13,597 bases of DNA from an uncultured Bacilli bacterium (GCA_947628765.1 CANRBD010000022.1:1-13597), one strand, 5' to 3'. Positions 1 to 8,661 are shown, counted from the stretch's first letter. Made by a program: numbers and translations. The notes: generated from the sequence alone by a model not told the origin.

Positions 1-16
1 TAATGCGTGGTTTTTG

Positions 17-39
17 CTTCCCACACTTCGTGCGGGAAG
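17..39. repeat. Strong short hairpin of unknown role
   Basis: Arms at 17-26 and 30-39 enclose a 3-nt loop. Read on the minus strand, all ten pairs form, one of them a G-U wobble; read on the plus strand, one A-C mismatch remains, so an RNA from the minus strand is the better fit. It is the most GC-rich element near the left edge. No T-tract follows on either strand, so it is not an obvious intrinsic terminator. It lies just downstream of the nifJ terminator. It could be part of a structured RNA or an intergenic repeat that continues outside the window. Confidence 0.4.
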
Positions 40-56
40 TATCCTAAAGGTTAATT

Positions 57-81
57 AAAAGAAGATATTTAATCTTCTTTT
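57..81 (-). terminator. Terminator hairpin at the end of nifJ
   Basis: A perfect 10-bp inverted repeat (57-66 and 72-81) with a 5-nt loop spans the nifJ stop codon. On the minus strand the descending arm ends in four T and is followed by an AT-rich stretch. The stem is A/T-rich, so termination may be partial. It marks the likely end of the rlmN-to-nifJ operon. Confidence 0.6.
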
Positions 82-3000
82 ACTAAACTTTTATAATAAT
101 TAAACCTCTCGATAGCATTTTGTTTATTTGCCTCAAGTAAACTATCAGCTTTTTCTGGATTTACAGCTTTAAGCATACTGTATCTCGTTTGTTTATTTAA
201 AAAGTCTTCATATAAATCAAAATCAGGATTTTTACTATCTAAGGTCATTTGCCCATTATCATATCTAAAGGTTGGAAAATAACCACATTTAGTAGCTAAA
301 GCTTCCATATTGACACTTTCACCCATACCACCTTTAATTCCATGAGCAATACAAGGGGTATAGGCAATAATTATCGATGGGCCATTATGTTTACTGGCTT
401 CATCAAATGCCTTAATTACCTGCATCATATTCGCGCCAATACTTACTTGGGCAACATAAACATTAGGATAACTCATAGCCATACGCGCTAAATCTTTTTT
501 ACTACTTTTTTTACCAATGGCTGCAAACTGAGCTACAGCCCCTTTTGGTGTAGCTTTAGATGATTGCCCACCAGTATTAGAGTATACCTGACTATCTAAA
601 ACTAAAATATTAACATTATCACCACTAGCTAATATGTGATCGATACCATTAAAACCGATATCATAAGCCCAACCATCACCACCAATAGCCCAAATATTTC
701 GTGGAATAATATAATCCTTAATTTTATCAAGTGTCGGATGCTCTTGATAATTAATTTTTTCATATACTTCTCTGGCTATTTTATAATCATTCGGATTCGT
801 AAGCCATTTTTCAAATAGTTCATTGGAATTATTTTTCATATATTTGTAAATTCGCTGGCGCATTGTCTCATAAGCAATATGCATGCCATAGCTATATTCG
901 GCATTATCTTCAAACAAACTATTAGCCCAAGGAATTTCATAAGGCATGTCTGGCATTGAAGCCCCATAAATAGATGAACATCCCGTGGCATTAGCAATCA
1001 CTAAAGTATCACCAAACATTTGCGTTAAAAGCTTGATATAAGCGGTCTCTCCACAACCGGCACAAGCACCATGAAAAGCAAATTTCGGTTTTCTTAGTTG
1101 TGTGCCTTTAATCGTTTCTAATTTAACCTTATCTTTTTCTTTAACATGATTTACTAAATAATCAAAATCTGAATCAGTTATAATTTTTTCAAAAGTCAAA
1201 GCTTTTTGTCCACCTTTGCCTGGACAAGTATTAATACATACCCCACAACCAGTACAGTTTTCTTTAGAAATTCCTATAACAAAATAATGATTAGGAATAC
1301 CAGTTGCTGGCACCGCTTTATCTTGAATACTTTTCGGCGCTTTTTTATATTCACTTTCGTCTAAAAGAAATGTCCTAATAACACCATGTGGACAGACAAA
1401 TGAACACATTCCACATTGAATACAATTTGAAGGCAACCAATTAGGTACAATATCACTAATGATACGACCATTTGGTTTTGTATGAAGATTAGTGCCATCT
1501 TCTCTACCTTTAAATGCTGATACTTTAAGATCATTTCCCTTTCGATGACTAATTGTTGAATAAATGTCATGCATCGATAGATTTAAATCGCTATATTCAT
1601 CATCTAAAGTAAGCTCTTTTAAATAATTATCTGCTTCGTGAATTGCATAAACATTGGCCTTTACAATATCCTCACTTTTTTTCATGAATTTACCTTTAAT
1701 AATATCTTCCATTAATAAAAGTGCTTTATCATAAGTAAATAAATCAGTCACTTTAAACACCAGGCTAGCCATAATCATACTTATTTTATTGCCTAAGCCA
1801 CATTTACGAGCCAATTCATAAGCATTTATCGTATATACTTTAATATGTTTATCTTTTAAATTCTTTTTAAATGGTTTTAATAAAGCTAAAACCTCTTTTT
1901 CAGTTTTAATCGTATTAATAATTAATATCCCATTTTCTAAAATATAATTTGGCATATCAAATTCTTCTAAATAGCTGTCTTTTGTAATCACCATTAGTTT
2001 GGGATGGGAAACAAAATAACTTTTACGGATTTTATCTGATGAAAATCTTAAATGGCTAACTGTCACACCACCAGATTTTTTAGAATCATATTCAAAATAC
2101 CCTTGGATATACTTATCAGTATTATTACCAATTATTTCTAATAAAGTCTTAGCCGCACTTACTGTACCATCACTACCATAACCACAAAGCAAGAATGCTT
2201 CATCTTTACTAGTTATTTCTATATCTTCATAAGGTAGGCTTAAATTAGTGACATCATCATCAATGCCGATTGTAAACCCTTCTTTAGGATTATCTAAACT
2301 ATCATAAACGGCTTTAATCATTCCTGGCGTGGTATCTTTACTAGATAAACCATAACGACCACCGACAATCTTAATATCTTTCTCTTTTAAAGCATTTAAA
2401 ACATCTAAATATAACGGTTCGCCAGCACTTCCAGGTTCTTTAGTTCGGTCTAAAACGGCAATTTTTTTGACCGTTTTAGGCAGTACTTGAAGTAAATGTT
2501 TAGAACTAAAAGGTCTATATAAATGGACTTCAATTAAGCCTAAATCCTCATTTAAATAATCAATAGTCTCTTTAATCGTATCACATACTGAACCCATAGC
2601 AACAATAACTTTAGAAGCGGTCTTACTACCATAGTAATTAAAGGGCTTATAATTGGTCCCCGCTTTTTGATTGATTTGCGTCATATAATCACAAACTACC
2701 TTAATGGCATTATCATAGTAACGGTTACGTGATTCAGTTAATTGAAAATATACATCGCCATTTTGATTAGTCCCTCTAGTGACTGGATTAAGAGGATTTA
2801 AAGCTCGCCTGCGAAAACGTTCTAAAGCCTTTTCATCTAATAAACCTTTAATCTCATCATCCTCAAAAATATTAATTTTATTATATTCATGACTAGTGCG
2901 AAAACCATCAAAAAAATGTAAAAATGGTAAAGCTGATTTGACGGCTGCCAAATGACTAATAAGTCCTAGATAATAGGCATCTTCTACATTAGATGAAGCC

Positions 3001-3416
3001 ATCATACAAAAGCCAGTTTGTCTTGTTGCATAAATATCTTGATGATCACCAAAAATACTTAACGCATGCGTAGCTAAAGAACGTGCTGCCACATGGATAA
3101 CTCCTGGCAGCATTTCGCCAGCTATTTTATACATATTTGGAATCATTAAAAGTAGCCCTTGGCTAGCTGTATATGTACTAGTTAAAAGACCCGTTTGTAA
3201 TGAACCATGAACCATACCAATGGCACCAGCTTCACTTTCCATTTCAACTATTTTAACAGTATCACCAAAAATATTTTTTTTGCCTTGTGATGCCCATGAA
3301 TCGATATGTTCTGGCATTGGGCTAGATGGCGTAATCGGATAAATCCCAGCCACTTCAGTAAACATATAAGAAGCAAGAGCGCATGCTTCATTACCATCAA
3401 CAGTTACTTTTTTCAT
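69..3416 (-). CDS. nifJ: Pyruvate:ferredoxin (flavodoxin) oxidoreductase
   Basis: Single-chain PFOR, which oxidises pyruvate with CoA to acetyl-CoA and CO2 and passes electrons to ferredoxin or flavodoxin in the cytoplasm of anaerobes. The 1115 residues show the family's full order. An N-terminal TPP-pyrimidine domain has YPITPSSPMPE near 26-36, a Glu near 62 and ARSLATHAL near 111. A ferredoxin-like domain follows with two CxxCxxCxxxC motifs (Cys 665/668/671/675 and 721/724/727/731). The proximal cluster uses Cys 785, 788 and 813, with Cys 1022 in TPCIAHG the probable fourth ligand. The TPP-diphosphate site is GGDGWAYDIG (912-921) with SNTGGQ (946-951). The protein is slightly shorter than typical members (about 1170-1200 residues) but no domain is missing. 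A strong ribosome-binding site (AGAAGGTGAG) precedes the ATG. The gene starts 12 bp after the epimerase-pilin gene and is probably co-transcribed with it, an unusual partner for this operon. Confidence 0.97.
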   Translation of the reverse strand: MKKVTVDGNEACALASYMFTEVAGIYPITPSSPMPEHIDSWASQGKKNIFGDTVKIVEMESEAGAIGMVHGSLQTGLLTSTYTASQGLLLMIPNMYKIAGEMLPGVIHVAARSLATHALSIFGDHQDIYATRQTGFCMMASSNVEDAYYLGLISHLAAVKSALPFLHFFDGFRTSHEYNKINIFEDDEIKGLLDEKALERFRRRALNPLNPVTRGTNQNGDVYFQLTESRNRYYDNAIKVVCDYMTQINQKAGTNYKPFNYYGSKTASKVIVAMGSVCDTIKETIDYLNEDLGLIEVHLYRPFSSKHLLQVLPKTVKKIAVLDRTKEPGSAGEPLYLDVLNALKEKDIKIVGGRYGLSSKDTTPGMIKAVYDSLDNPKEGFTIGIDDDVTNLSLPYEDIEITSKDEAFLLCGYGSDGTVSAAKTLLEIIGNNTDKYIQGYFEYDSKKSGGVTVSHLRFSSDKIRKSYFVSHPKLMVITKDSYLEEFDMPNYILENGILIINTIKTEKEVLALLKPFKKNLKDKHIKVYTINAYELARKCGLGNKISMIMASLVFKVTDLFTYDKALLLMEDIIKGKFMKKSEDIVKANVYAIHEADNYLKELTLDDEYSDLNLSMHDIYSTISHRKGNDLKVSAFKGREDGTNLHTKPNGRIISDIVPNWLPSNCIQCGMCSFVCPHGVIRTFLLDESEYKKAPKSIQDKAVPATGIPNHYFVIGISKENCTGCGVCINTCPGKGGQKALTFEKIITDSDFDYLVNHVKEKDKVKLETIKGTQLRKPKFAFHGACAGCGETAYIKLLTQMFGDTLVIANATGCSSIYGASMPDMPYEIPWANSLFEDNAEYSYGMHIAYETMRQRIYKYMKNNSNELFEKWLTNPNDYKIAREVYEKINYQEHPTLDKIKDYIIPRNIWAIGGDGWAYDIGFNGIDHILASGDNVNILVLDSQVYSNTGGQSSKATPKGAVAQFAAIGKKSSKKDLARMAMSYPNVYVAQVSIGANMMQVIKAFDEASKHNGPSIIIAYTPCIAHGIKGGMGESVNMEALATKCGYFPTFRYDNGQMTLDSKNPDFDLYEDFLNKQTRYSMLKAVNPEKADSLLEANKQNAIERFNYYKSLVKED

Positions 3417-3428
3417 AATCTCACCTTC

Positions 3429-3782
3429 TTATTTTGAACATTCTTCCTTAGAATCACCATAGGTTACCTTAACTTCTGTACCATTAGCGTCAAGGGTTGC
3501 CCTTGTTCCCACTGAATAAGGTTTTTGAGTCATAGGACTTTTAATATCTTCGACATACCCACCACTTTGTAAATCAGCTAAAGTAACTGACGTACCATCA
3601 GGGTTATCGATAGCCCATGCTTTCGCTCCTTCAATAATATTTTTCTCTTGCGTTAAACAAGTTTCATAACGACTAGTATTAATATTTCTACTAATAACAC
3701 CAGTAACAATTACACCAATAATTGATAAAATGACAATTACCGCCATTAACTCAGCTAAAGTAAAACCAAGAGCTTTTTTCAA
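3429..3782 (-). other. Prepilin-type module within the rpe fusion, possible internal TTG start
   Basis: This is the pilin part of the fused gene. Cleavage after G205 (codon 3765-3767) would give a 111-residue mature pilin. That product has an N-terminal hydrophobic helix, then a helical stretch and a small domain closed by C314, which could pair with C241 (inference). The codon for L200, at 3780-3782, is TTG. Starting there would give a leader of only six residues (MKKALG), the usual size for a class III prepilin. No convincing Shine-Dalgarno sequence precedes this TTG, so internal initiation is possible but unsupported. The protein resembles small pseudopilins of Bacillota rather than a major pilin. 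Confidence 0.75.
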
Positions 3783-4379
3783 ACTGCTGATTTTACCAAA
3801 ATAATCATCGCTATCCGTAATATATGAACCGGAAACTAAAATATCCGCTTTAGATAATTTTTTAGCTGTATCTTGATTAACACCACCATCAACTTCGATT
3901 AAATAATTCAAATTATGTTCATGACGATAATTATAAAGATCCTCAATTTTATCAGTAATATCGATAAAAGCCTGTCCACCTTTACCTGGATGAACCGACA
4001 TCACTAATACTAAATCAATATCTTTTAAATATGGGATAACCTCTTTAATATCCGTTTCAGGATTTAACGCTAAACCAACCTTAATGTTTTTATTTTTTAT
4101 ATAATTAATTGTATCTAAAACCTGATCGGTGGCTTCTACATGAAATGTCATAAATTGAGGTTTCATTTCACTATATTCATCAATATATTTTTTAAGCTCT
4201 GTTACCATTAAATGAATATCTTTTGGGCTCTTAGAGTCAAAGTCAGTTAAAGACGGAGTTTTACTTTCCGTAAAATTTCCGTCCATAACATCGTAATGCA
4301 TATAATCCGCATATTTATCTAAAATCAAAAATTTCTCTTTATCCTTTTGAATTTTAAGGAAAGATGTGGATATTATCAT
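3429..4379 (-). CDS. rpe: Ribulose-phosphate 3-epimerase fused in frame to a prepilin
   Basis: Residues 1-~202 are a complete ribulose-5-phosphate 3-epimerase, a TIM barrel that interconverts ribulose 5-phosphate and xylulose 5-phosphate. The metal and catalytic residues are present: H28 and D30 in HYDVMDG, H56 in DIHLMV and D164 in EVDGGV. The phosphate/loop motifs SVHPGKGGQ (128-136) and SGS (183-185) are also present. Without a stop codon the frame enters KKALG|FTLAELMAVIVILS, a textbook prepilin cleavage/methylation motif with G205 at -1, F206 at +1 and E210 at +5. About 20 hydrophobic residues and a short globular part with two Cys (241, 314) follow. The whole protein is 316 residues, where an epimerase alone is about 215-220. 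The start has a good site (AGAGGTGA) that overlaps the rsgA stop, 4 bp away. The position after prkC-rsgA is the normal place for rpe. What is odd is the pilin tail, which has no other pilus gene near it here. It could be a true polyprotein, or an epimerase gene that lost its stop. Confidence 0.93.
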   Translation of the reverse strand: MIISTSFLKIQKDKEKFLILDKYADYMHYDVMDGNFTESKTPSLTDFDSKSPKDIHLMVTELKKYIDEYSEMKPQFMTFHVEATDQVLDTINYIKNKNIKVGLALNPETDIKEVIPYLKDIDLVLVMSVHPGKGGQAFIDITDKIEDLYNYRHEHNLNYLIEVDGGVNQDTAKKLSKADILVSGSYITDSDDYFGKISSLKKALGFTLAELMAVIVILSIIGVIVTGVISRNINTSRYETCLTQEKNIIEGAKAWAIDNPDGTSVTLADLQSGGYVEDIKSPMTQKPYSVGTRATLDANGTEVKVTYGDSKEECSK

Positions 4380-4383
4380 ATCA

Positions 4384-5226
4384 TCACCTCTTAGTTATAA
4401 AATTTATATAATTATCATATCTACTTTGCATGATTTTACCATCTTTAACTAATGTTTTAATTAAACAATCATCTTCTTTATAATGCATACAATCACGATA
4501 TTTGCATTTATCACGATATAAATTAAATTCAATAAAATTGTCGCGAATATCACTATTTGTCATATCGCCAAAACTTACAGCTGAAAATCCTGGAGTATCG
4601 GCTACTAAACCGTCTAAAACATTTAGTAATGTTGTATGTCTCGTAGTATGCTTACCACGATTCAAAGCTAAAGATATTTCATTAGTTTGAATATTTAAAG
4701 AAACATCTAGTTTATTTAAAAGAGTTGATTTGCCAGCGCCACTTTGTCCAGTAAAAACACTGACTTTATCTTTAAATATTTTACTTATCTTACTAATTTC
4801 GGTATTCATATAAACATCATATCCAATATGCTTATAATAATCAAAATATGGTTGATATTCCTTTAATTCTTCTTTAGTAAGTAAATCAGCTTTTGTAAAG
4901 ACAATTATTGGTTTAATATTATTAAATTCAATAATTGTAAGTAGTTTATCTAGTAAATTGGTATCAAAATTAGGATGTTTTAAACTAGTAATAATCACCG
5001 CCTGATCGATATTAGCAATACTCGGTCTTTGAAGACTATTTTTACGTGGTAATATTTCTAAAATATAGTTGTTATCTTTATCAAAATTTACAAAATCGCC
5101 AACTAATGGTGTCACATTAGTATTACGAAATTTACCTCTAGCTTTACAAACAAAAATCTCATCTTCACTTAAAACTGTGTAGTCATTACTAATTTGTTTT
5201 ATAATTTGACCCTTAGCTTTCAGCAT
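4384..5226 (-). CDS. rsgA: Ribosome small-subunit-dependent GTPase A
   Basis: Circularly permuted GTPase that acts in late maturation of the 30S ribosomal subunit (known in Bacillus as CpgA/YloQ). In the 280-residue product an N-terminal OB-fold is followed by the motifs in permuted order: G4 TKAD (111-114), G1 GQSGAGKST (160-168), the switch segment GKHTTRHTT (191-199) and G3 DTPG (210-213). A C-terminal zinc knuckle has C241, C246, H248 and C254. The frame is open from an ATG at 5250, but I chose the ATG at 5226. It follows AGGTGA at a short spacing, and its product starts MLKAKGQIIK like other family members. This start lies inside the 3' end of prkC, a 14-bp overlap that suggests translational coupling. 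The gene ends in TGA, which shows TGA is a stop here. In Bacillus this protein is a reported substrate of PrkC, which fits the neighbourhood. Confidence 0.95.
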   Translation of the reverse strand: MLKAKGQIIKQISNDYTVLSEDEIFVCKARGKFRNTNVTPLVGDFVNFDKDNNYILEILPRKNSLQRPSIANIDQAVIITSLKHPNFDTNLLDKLLTIIEFNNIKPIIVFTKADLLTKEELKEYQPYFDYYKHIGYDVYMNTEISKISKIFKDKVSVFTGQSGAGKSTLLNKLDVSLNIQTNEISLALNRGKHTTRHTTLLNVLDGLVADTPGFSAVSFGDMTNSDIRDNFIEFNLYRDKCKYRDCMHYKEDDCLIKTLVKDGKIMQSRYDNYINFITKR

Positions 5227-6907
5227 CTTCACCTGCCGAAGGTTGAACATTTTTAATAACTGTTATTTTAACAGTTGCCCCTTTATTGACCTTAGTGCCT
5301 GGGGCCATATTTTGATATGAAATGCTTCCCTCATCCTTATTCGGATCAGCTTCGTAATTAACTTCTAAAGTTAAGCCGTTTTTCGTACAAAATGATTTAA
5401 CATCGACTACGCCATAACCTTCTTTACCAAAGTCAGGATATGTTATATAAAATTCTGGAATTGTAAGCACAATGGTATCACCTTTACCTAATTTTTCACC
5501 TGGCTTAACATCTTGACTTAAAATTGTATTTTCTTTGACATTGTCGCTTTCTGGTACATCTTTAGTTTCCGTTTCAACTGTAATATTAGCTGCTTCTAAT
5601 TCAGCTTTAATTTCATAATAATTTTTACCAGTATAATCTTCAATGGTTATTTTCTTTGTTCCTTTCGATACAATTAAAGTTATTTTACTGCCCTTTTTTA
5701 TAGTTCTTCCTGCTTCAGGATCGGTTTCAATTACTTTACCTTTTTTAATATCGTCATTTTCTTTTTTCTTGGTCTTAGCATTAACCACAAATCCTTCATC
5801 CTCTAATGTTTTCTCCGCTTGCGCTACAGTCATATCAGAAACATCAGGTACTTCTATTGGTGGTTTGGCAATAAATTTCGGATAAATTATAAAAGTAAAT
5901 AATAAGCCTAAAAGTAAAACTCCAGCGACAATCATGGCCGCAATTACTGATTTATTAAGTTTTGTTTCCTTTTTAGATTCCTCTTTTTCCGCTTCACGAG
6001 TTGTTCTTTTAGCCTTTGGAAAATCTTCTTCCTCAAAATTACTTTCCGGATATTCATAAACCACTTTAGCTTCATCAAAACGATCTCTATTTAAAGCCGT
6101 TTTTAAATCTTCATGCATTTCTTTAACTGAATCATATCTATTTCTTGGATTCTTAGCGCATGCTCTTAAAATAATATTTTCGATTGACATTGGTAAATCT
6201 GGATTAGCCACGGTTAAGTCAGGAATTTTTTCACGCATTTGTTTAATCGCCACTTCAACTGGGCTATCACCTTTAAAAGGCACTTTACCAACGACTAATT
6301 CATACATTAAAATACCTAAAGAATATATGTCACTTTTAATAGTGGCCGCACCACCATTAGCTTGTTCTGGTGGTAAGTAATAAACCGTTCCCATAACACT
6401 GTTAGTTTGAGTAACTGAATTACTATTTAATTGGGCCGCAATACCAAAGTCCATGACTTTAACTCTGCCATCTTCTAAAATAATAACATTTTGTGGTTTA
6501 ATATCACGGTGGATAATATAACTATCATGAGCACAACTGATAGCTGAAGTAAGTTGTGACATAATATCTACGACTTCTGGTAAAGTTAATGCGCCTCGGC
6601 GTTTAATTAAGCTTTTTAACGTCTGACCATGAACATATTCCATGACAATATAATATTTATCATCATCTTCACCGACATCATATACTTCGACAATGTTTGG
6701 ATGGCTTAAAGAACTAGCCGCAATGGCTTCACGTTGAAAACGTCTAACAAATTTTTCGTCTTCAGCTAAATCCCCTCTTAAAACTTTAACTGCTACTTTA
6801 CGGTCTAAAATGGTGTCATAAGCTAAATAAACATTAGCCATTCCTCCTTCACCAATTGAGCGGATAATTTCATAACGATCATTAATCATTTGCCCTTTAC
6901 TTATCAT
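5213..6907 (-). CDS. prkC: Membrane Ser/Thr protein kinase with PASTA repeats
   Basis: Hanks-type kinase that senses muropeptides or lipid II through extracellular PASTA domains and phosphorylates proteins of cell wall, translation and metabolism. The 564 residues divide as follows. The cytoplasmic kinase domain (~12-272) has the glycine loop GEGGMANVY (19-27), K41, E60, HRDIKPQN (133-140, catalytic D135) and DFG (153-155). Its activation loop has candidate autophosphorylation threonines 166, 168 and 173. A charged linker (~280-318) leads to one membrane helix (~321-343) and three PASTA repeats (~351-415, 417-484, 485-552). The third is the most divergent. B. subtilis PrkC is longer (about 648 residues) with the same plan. 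A strong AAGGAGG site inside the end of prpC is 8 nt before the chosen ATG, better placed than the ATG six codons further in. The cognate phosphatase lies immediately upstream. Confidence 0.96.
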   Translation of the reverse strand: MISKGQMINDRYEIIRSIGEGGMANVYLAYDTILDRKVAVKVLRGDLAEDEKFVRRFQREAIAASSLSHPNIVEVYDVGEDDDKYYIVMEYVHGQTLKSLIKRRGALTLPEVVDIMSQLTSAISCAHDSYIIHRDIKPQNVIILEDGRVKVMDFGIAAQLNSNSVTQTNSVMGTVYYLPPEQANGGAATIKSDIYSLGILMYELVVGKVPFKGDSPVEVAIKQMREKIPDLTVANPDLPMSIENIILRACAKNPRNRYDSVKEMHEDLKTALNRDRFDEAKVVYEYPESNFEEEDFPKAKRTTREAEKEESKKETKLNKSVIAAMIVAGVLLLGLLFTFIIYPKFIAKPPIEVPDVSDMTVAQAEKTLEDEGFVVNAKTKKKENDDIKKGKVIETDPEAGRTIKKGSKITLIVSKGTKKITIEDYTGKNYYEIKAELEAANITVETETKDVPESDNVKENTILSQDVKPGEKLGKGDTIVLTIPEFYITYPDFGKEGYGVVDVKSFCTKNGLTLEVNYEADPNKDEGSISYQNMAPGTKVNKGATVKITVIKNVQPSAGEDAES

Positions 6908-6910
6908 GTC

Positions 6911-7642
6911 TTAAGCCTCCTTCTTTAAGTAAGCCACTGAAATATTATCAGTGCCCCCACGATTATTACATTTTACAATTAATTTTTGCAACTTTTCATC
7001 AATAGATAAATCACTATCTAAAACTTTTTCAACTTGTTCAGGTTCTAACATATTAGTAAGTCCATCACTACATAAGAATATTCCATCAACATCTGTTTCG
7101 ACATCAAAAACATCCATTTCGACATTCATATTAGCGCCTAAAGCTCTCATTAAAACATTTTTACGTGGATGATTTTTGGCTTCTTCTAACGAAAGTTCAC
7201 CAGATTTCACTAAAAGATTTACTAAAGTATGGTCAGTCGTAATCTTATATAATTTATTATCTTTGATAACAAAGCCTGAGGAATCACCAATATTACCAAA
7301 CAATAAGAAATCTTTCGTTAAAAGCGCGAGTACAATCGTCGTTCCCATGCCGGCACTATCTGGATTATCTGTCGTATATTTATAAAGCATCATATTCGCT
7401 TCACTGACAATTTCTTTAATAAAAGCAATAGCATCTTCTTTATTCCCAACCGTACTTGTAGCCATAAATCTTTTACCGATATTTGTAATTGCGATTGATG
7501 AAGCAATTTCGCCACCCTTATGGCCTCCCATACCATCAGCCACGGCCATTAAAATTTCACCAGAACTATTCTTGACAATGGTCACACTATCTTCATTATG
7601 ATCTCTAACTTTTCCAGGATCTGTTAAATAAGAATATTCCAT
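6911..7642 (-). CDS. prpC: PP2C-family Ser/Thr protein phosphatase
   Basis: Metal-dependent phosphatase that reverses PrkC phosphorylation in the cytoplasm. The 243 residues cover the compact bacterial PP2C fold with its motifs: RDHNEDS (13-19, metal ligand D18), VADGMGGH (34-41, D36/G37), GTTIVLAL (100-107), GNIGDSSGF (116-124), CSDGLT (191-196, D193) and GGTDNISV (229-236, D232). All expected Mn/Mg ligands are intact, and length is normal for Stp1/PrpC. The start ATG overlaps the rlmN stop as TAATG, with a GGAGG site just before it. The last codons of prpC carry the prkC ribosome-binding site. Overlap and order suggest coupled, balanced synthesis of phosphatase and kinase. Confidence 0.96.
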   Translation of the reverse strand: MEYSYLTDPGKVRDHNEDSVTIVKNSSGEILMAVADGMGGHKGGEIASSIAITNIGKRFMATSTVGNKEDAIAFIKEIVSEANMMLYKYTTDNPDSAGMGTTIVLALLTKDFLLFGNIGDSSGFVIKDNKLYKITTDHTLVNLLVKSGELSLEEAKNHPRKNVLMRALGANMNVEMDVFDVETDVDGIFLCSDGLTNMLEPEQVEKVLDSDLSIDEKLQKLIVKCNNRGGTDNISVAYLKKEA

Positions 7643-8661
7643 TATTTTTCCTCCTCTTTAGCTCGTAATTGTCCGCAAGCGGCACTTACCGAAGAACCAA
7701 ATTCGCGGCGAACAGTTACACCTATTTTATTTTTCTTTAAAATATCATAAAACTTCATCACTTGTTCATTACTAGTTTTTTTAAACTTAATATGACTTGT
7801 TTCATTATATGGAATTAAATTAACGTAAGCTGTTAAACCTTGTAATAAATTGGCCAGCTCCAAGGCACATTCTTTAGTATCGTTAATGCCTTCTAGCATA
7901 ATATATTCAAAAGTTACCCGTCTATTTGTTTTTTCAATATAATATTTAACACTATCGATGATATCTTTTAATTTATAAGCCTTATTGATTGGCATAATTT
8001 GTGAGCGTAATTTGTCATTAGGAGCGTGCAGGCTGATAGCTAAATTTACTTGTAACTGCGAATCAGCAAACTCTCTTATCTTTGGCACAATACCACATGT
8101 CGATACTGTAATGTGGCGCGCTCCAATATCAATACCTTTACCACTATTAATGATATTTATAAATTTCATCACATTATCATAATTGTCAAAAGGCTCACCA
8201 ATACCCATCAAAACCACGTGGGAAATACGGATATGTAAATCCGCTTCAATGACTAATATTTGGCTGACCATTTCTGCGGTTTCTAAATTTCTTTTTTTCT
8301 TAAGTCTGCCACTTTCACAAAAAGCACAGCCCATATTACATCCTACTTGCGTAGATACACATAGGCTATTTCCATAGTCATGATGCATTAAAACAGCTTC
8401 AATATAGTTGCCATCTTTTAGTTTTAATAAATATTTATGAACATCTTTACCATTTTGCCTAGTTATAATAACTGGTTTTTCTAGTGAGAAATCATTTTCC
8501 AATTTACTAACTAATTCTTTTTTTATATTTGACATTTCCTGAAATGAATTTACTCTCTTTTTATAAAGCCAATCATAAACTTGTACAGCTTTAAATTTCT
8601 TCTCACCAAGGTTTTCAAAATAACTAGATAATTCATCTAAAGTCATTCCATATATGTTCAT
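7642..8661 (-). CDS. rlmN: Dual-specificity 23S rRNA/tRNA adenine C2-methyltransferase
   Basis: Radical-SAM enzyme that methylates C2 of A2503 in 23S rRNA and A37 in some tRNAs. The 339-residue protein has the radical-SAM cysteines CNMGCAFC (C108, C112, C115). It also has both mechanistic cysteines of the RlmN/Cfr family: C101 in SLCVSTQVG and C329 in SAACGQLRA. GEP (155-157) binds SAM. It matches RlmN rather than the resistance enzyme Cfr by length and by its operon with prpC-prkC (inference; no search run). The ATG follows GGGTGGG. A promoter with an extended -10 element lies just upstream, so rlmN appears to be the first gene of the operon here. In Bacillus, def-fmt-rsmB precede it. Confidence 0.96.
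   Translation of the reverse strand: MNIYGMTLDELSSYFENLGEKKFKAVQVYDWLYKKRVNSFQEMSNIKKELVSKLENDFSLEKPVIITRQNGKDVHKYLLKLKDGNYIEAVLMHHDYGNSLCVSTQVGCNMGCAFCESGRLKKKRNLETAEMVSQILVIEADLHIRISHVVLMGIGEPFDNYDNVMKFINIINSGKGIDIGARHITVSTCGIVPKIREFADSQLQVNLAISLHAPNDKLRSQIMPINKAYKLKDIIDSVKYYIEKTNRRVTFEYIMLEGINDTKECALELANLLQGLTAYVNLIPYNETSHIKFKKTSNEQVMKFYDILKKNKIGVTVRREFGSSVSAACGQLRAKEEEK

Noticed and set aside
17..39. Intrinsic terminator at the left edge
   Set aside because: The hairpin is strong but neither strand has a T-tract after it.
4384..4386. Mycoplasma-type code in which TGA is tryptophan
   Set aside because: TGA ends rsgA at the expected length and next to the rpe start, and tryptophans are encoded by TGG in the genes inspected.
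5227..5250. Upstream ATG for rsgA
   Set aside because: It has no Shine-Dalgarno sequence and adds eight residues that do not resemble family N-termini; the ATG at 5226 has AGGTGA before it.
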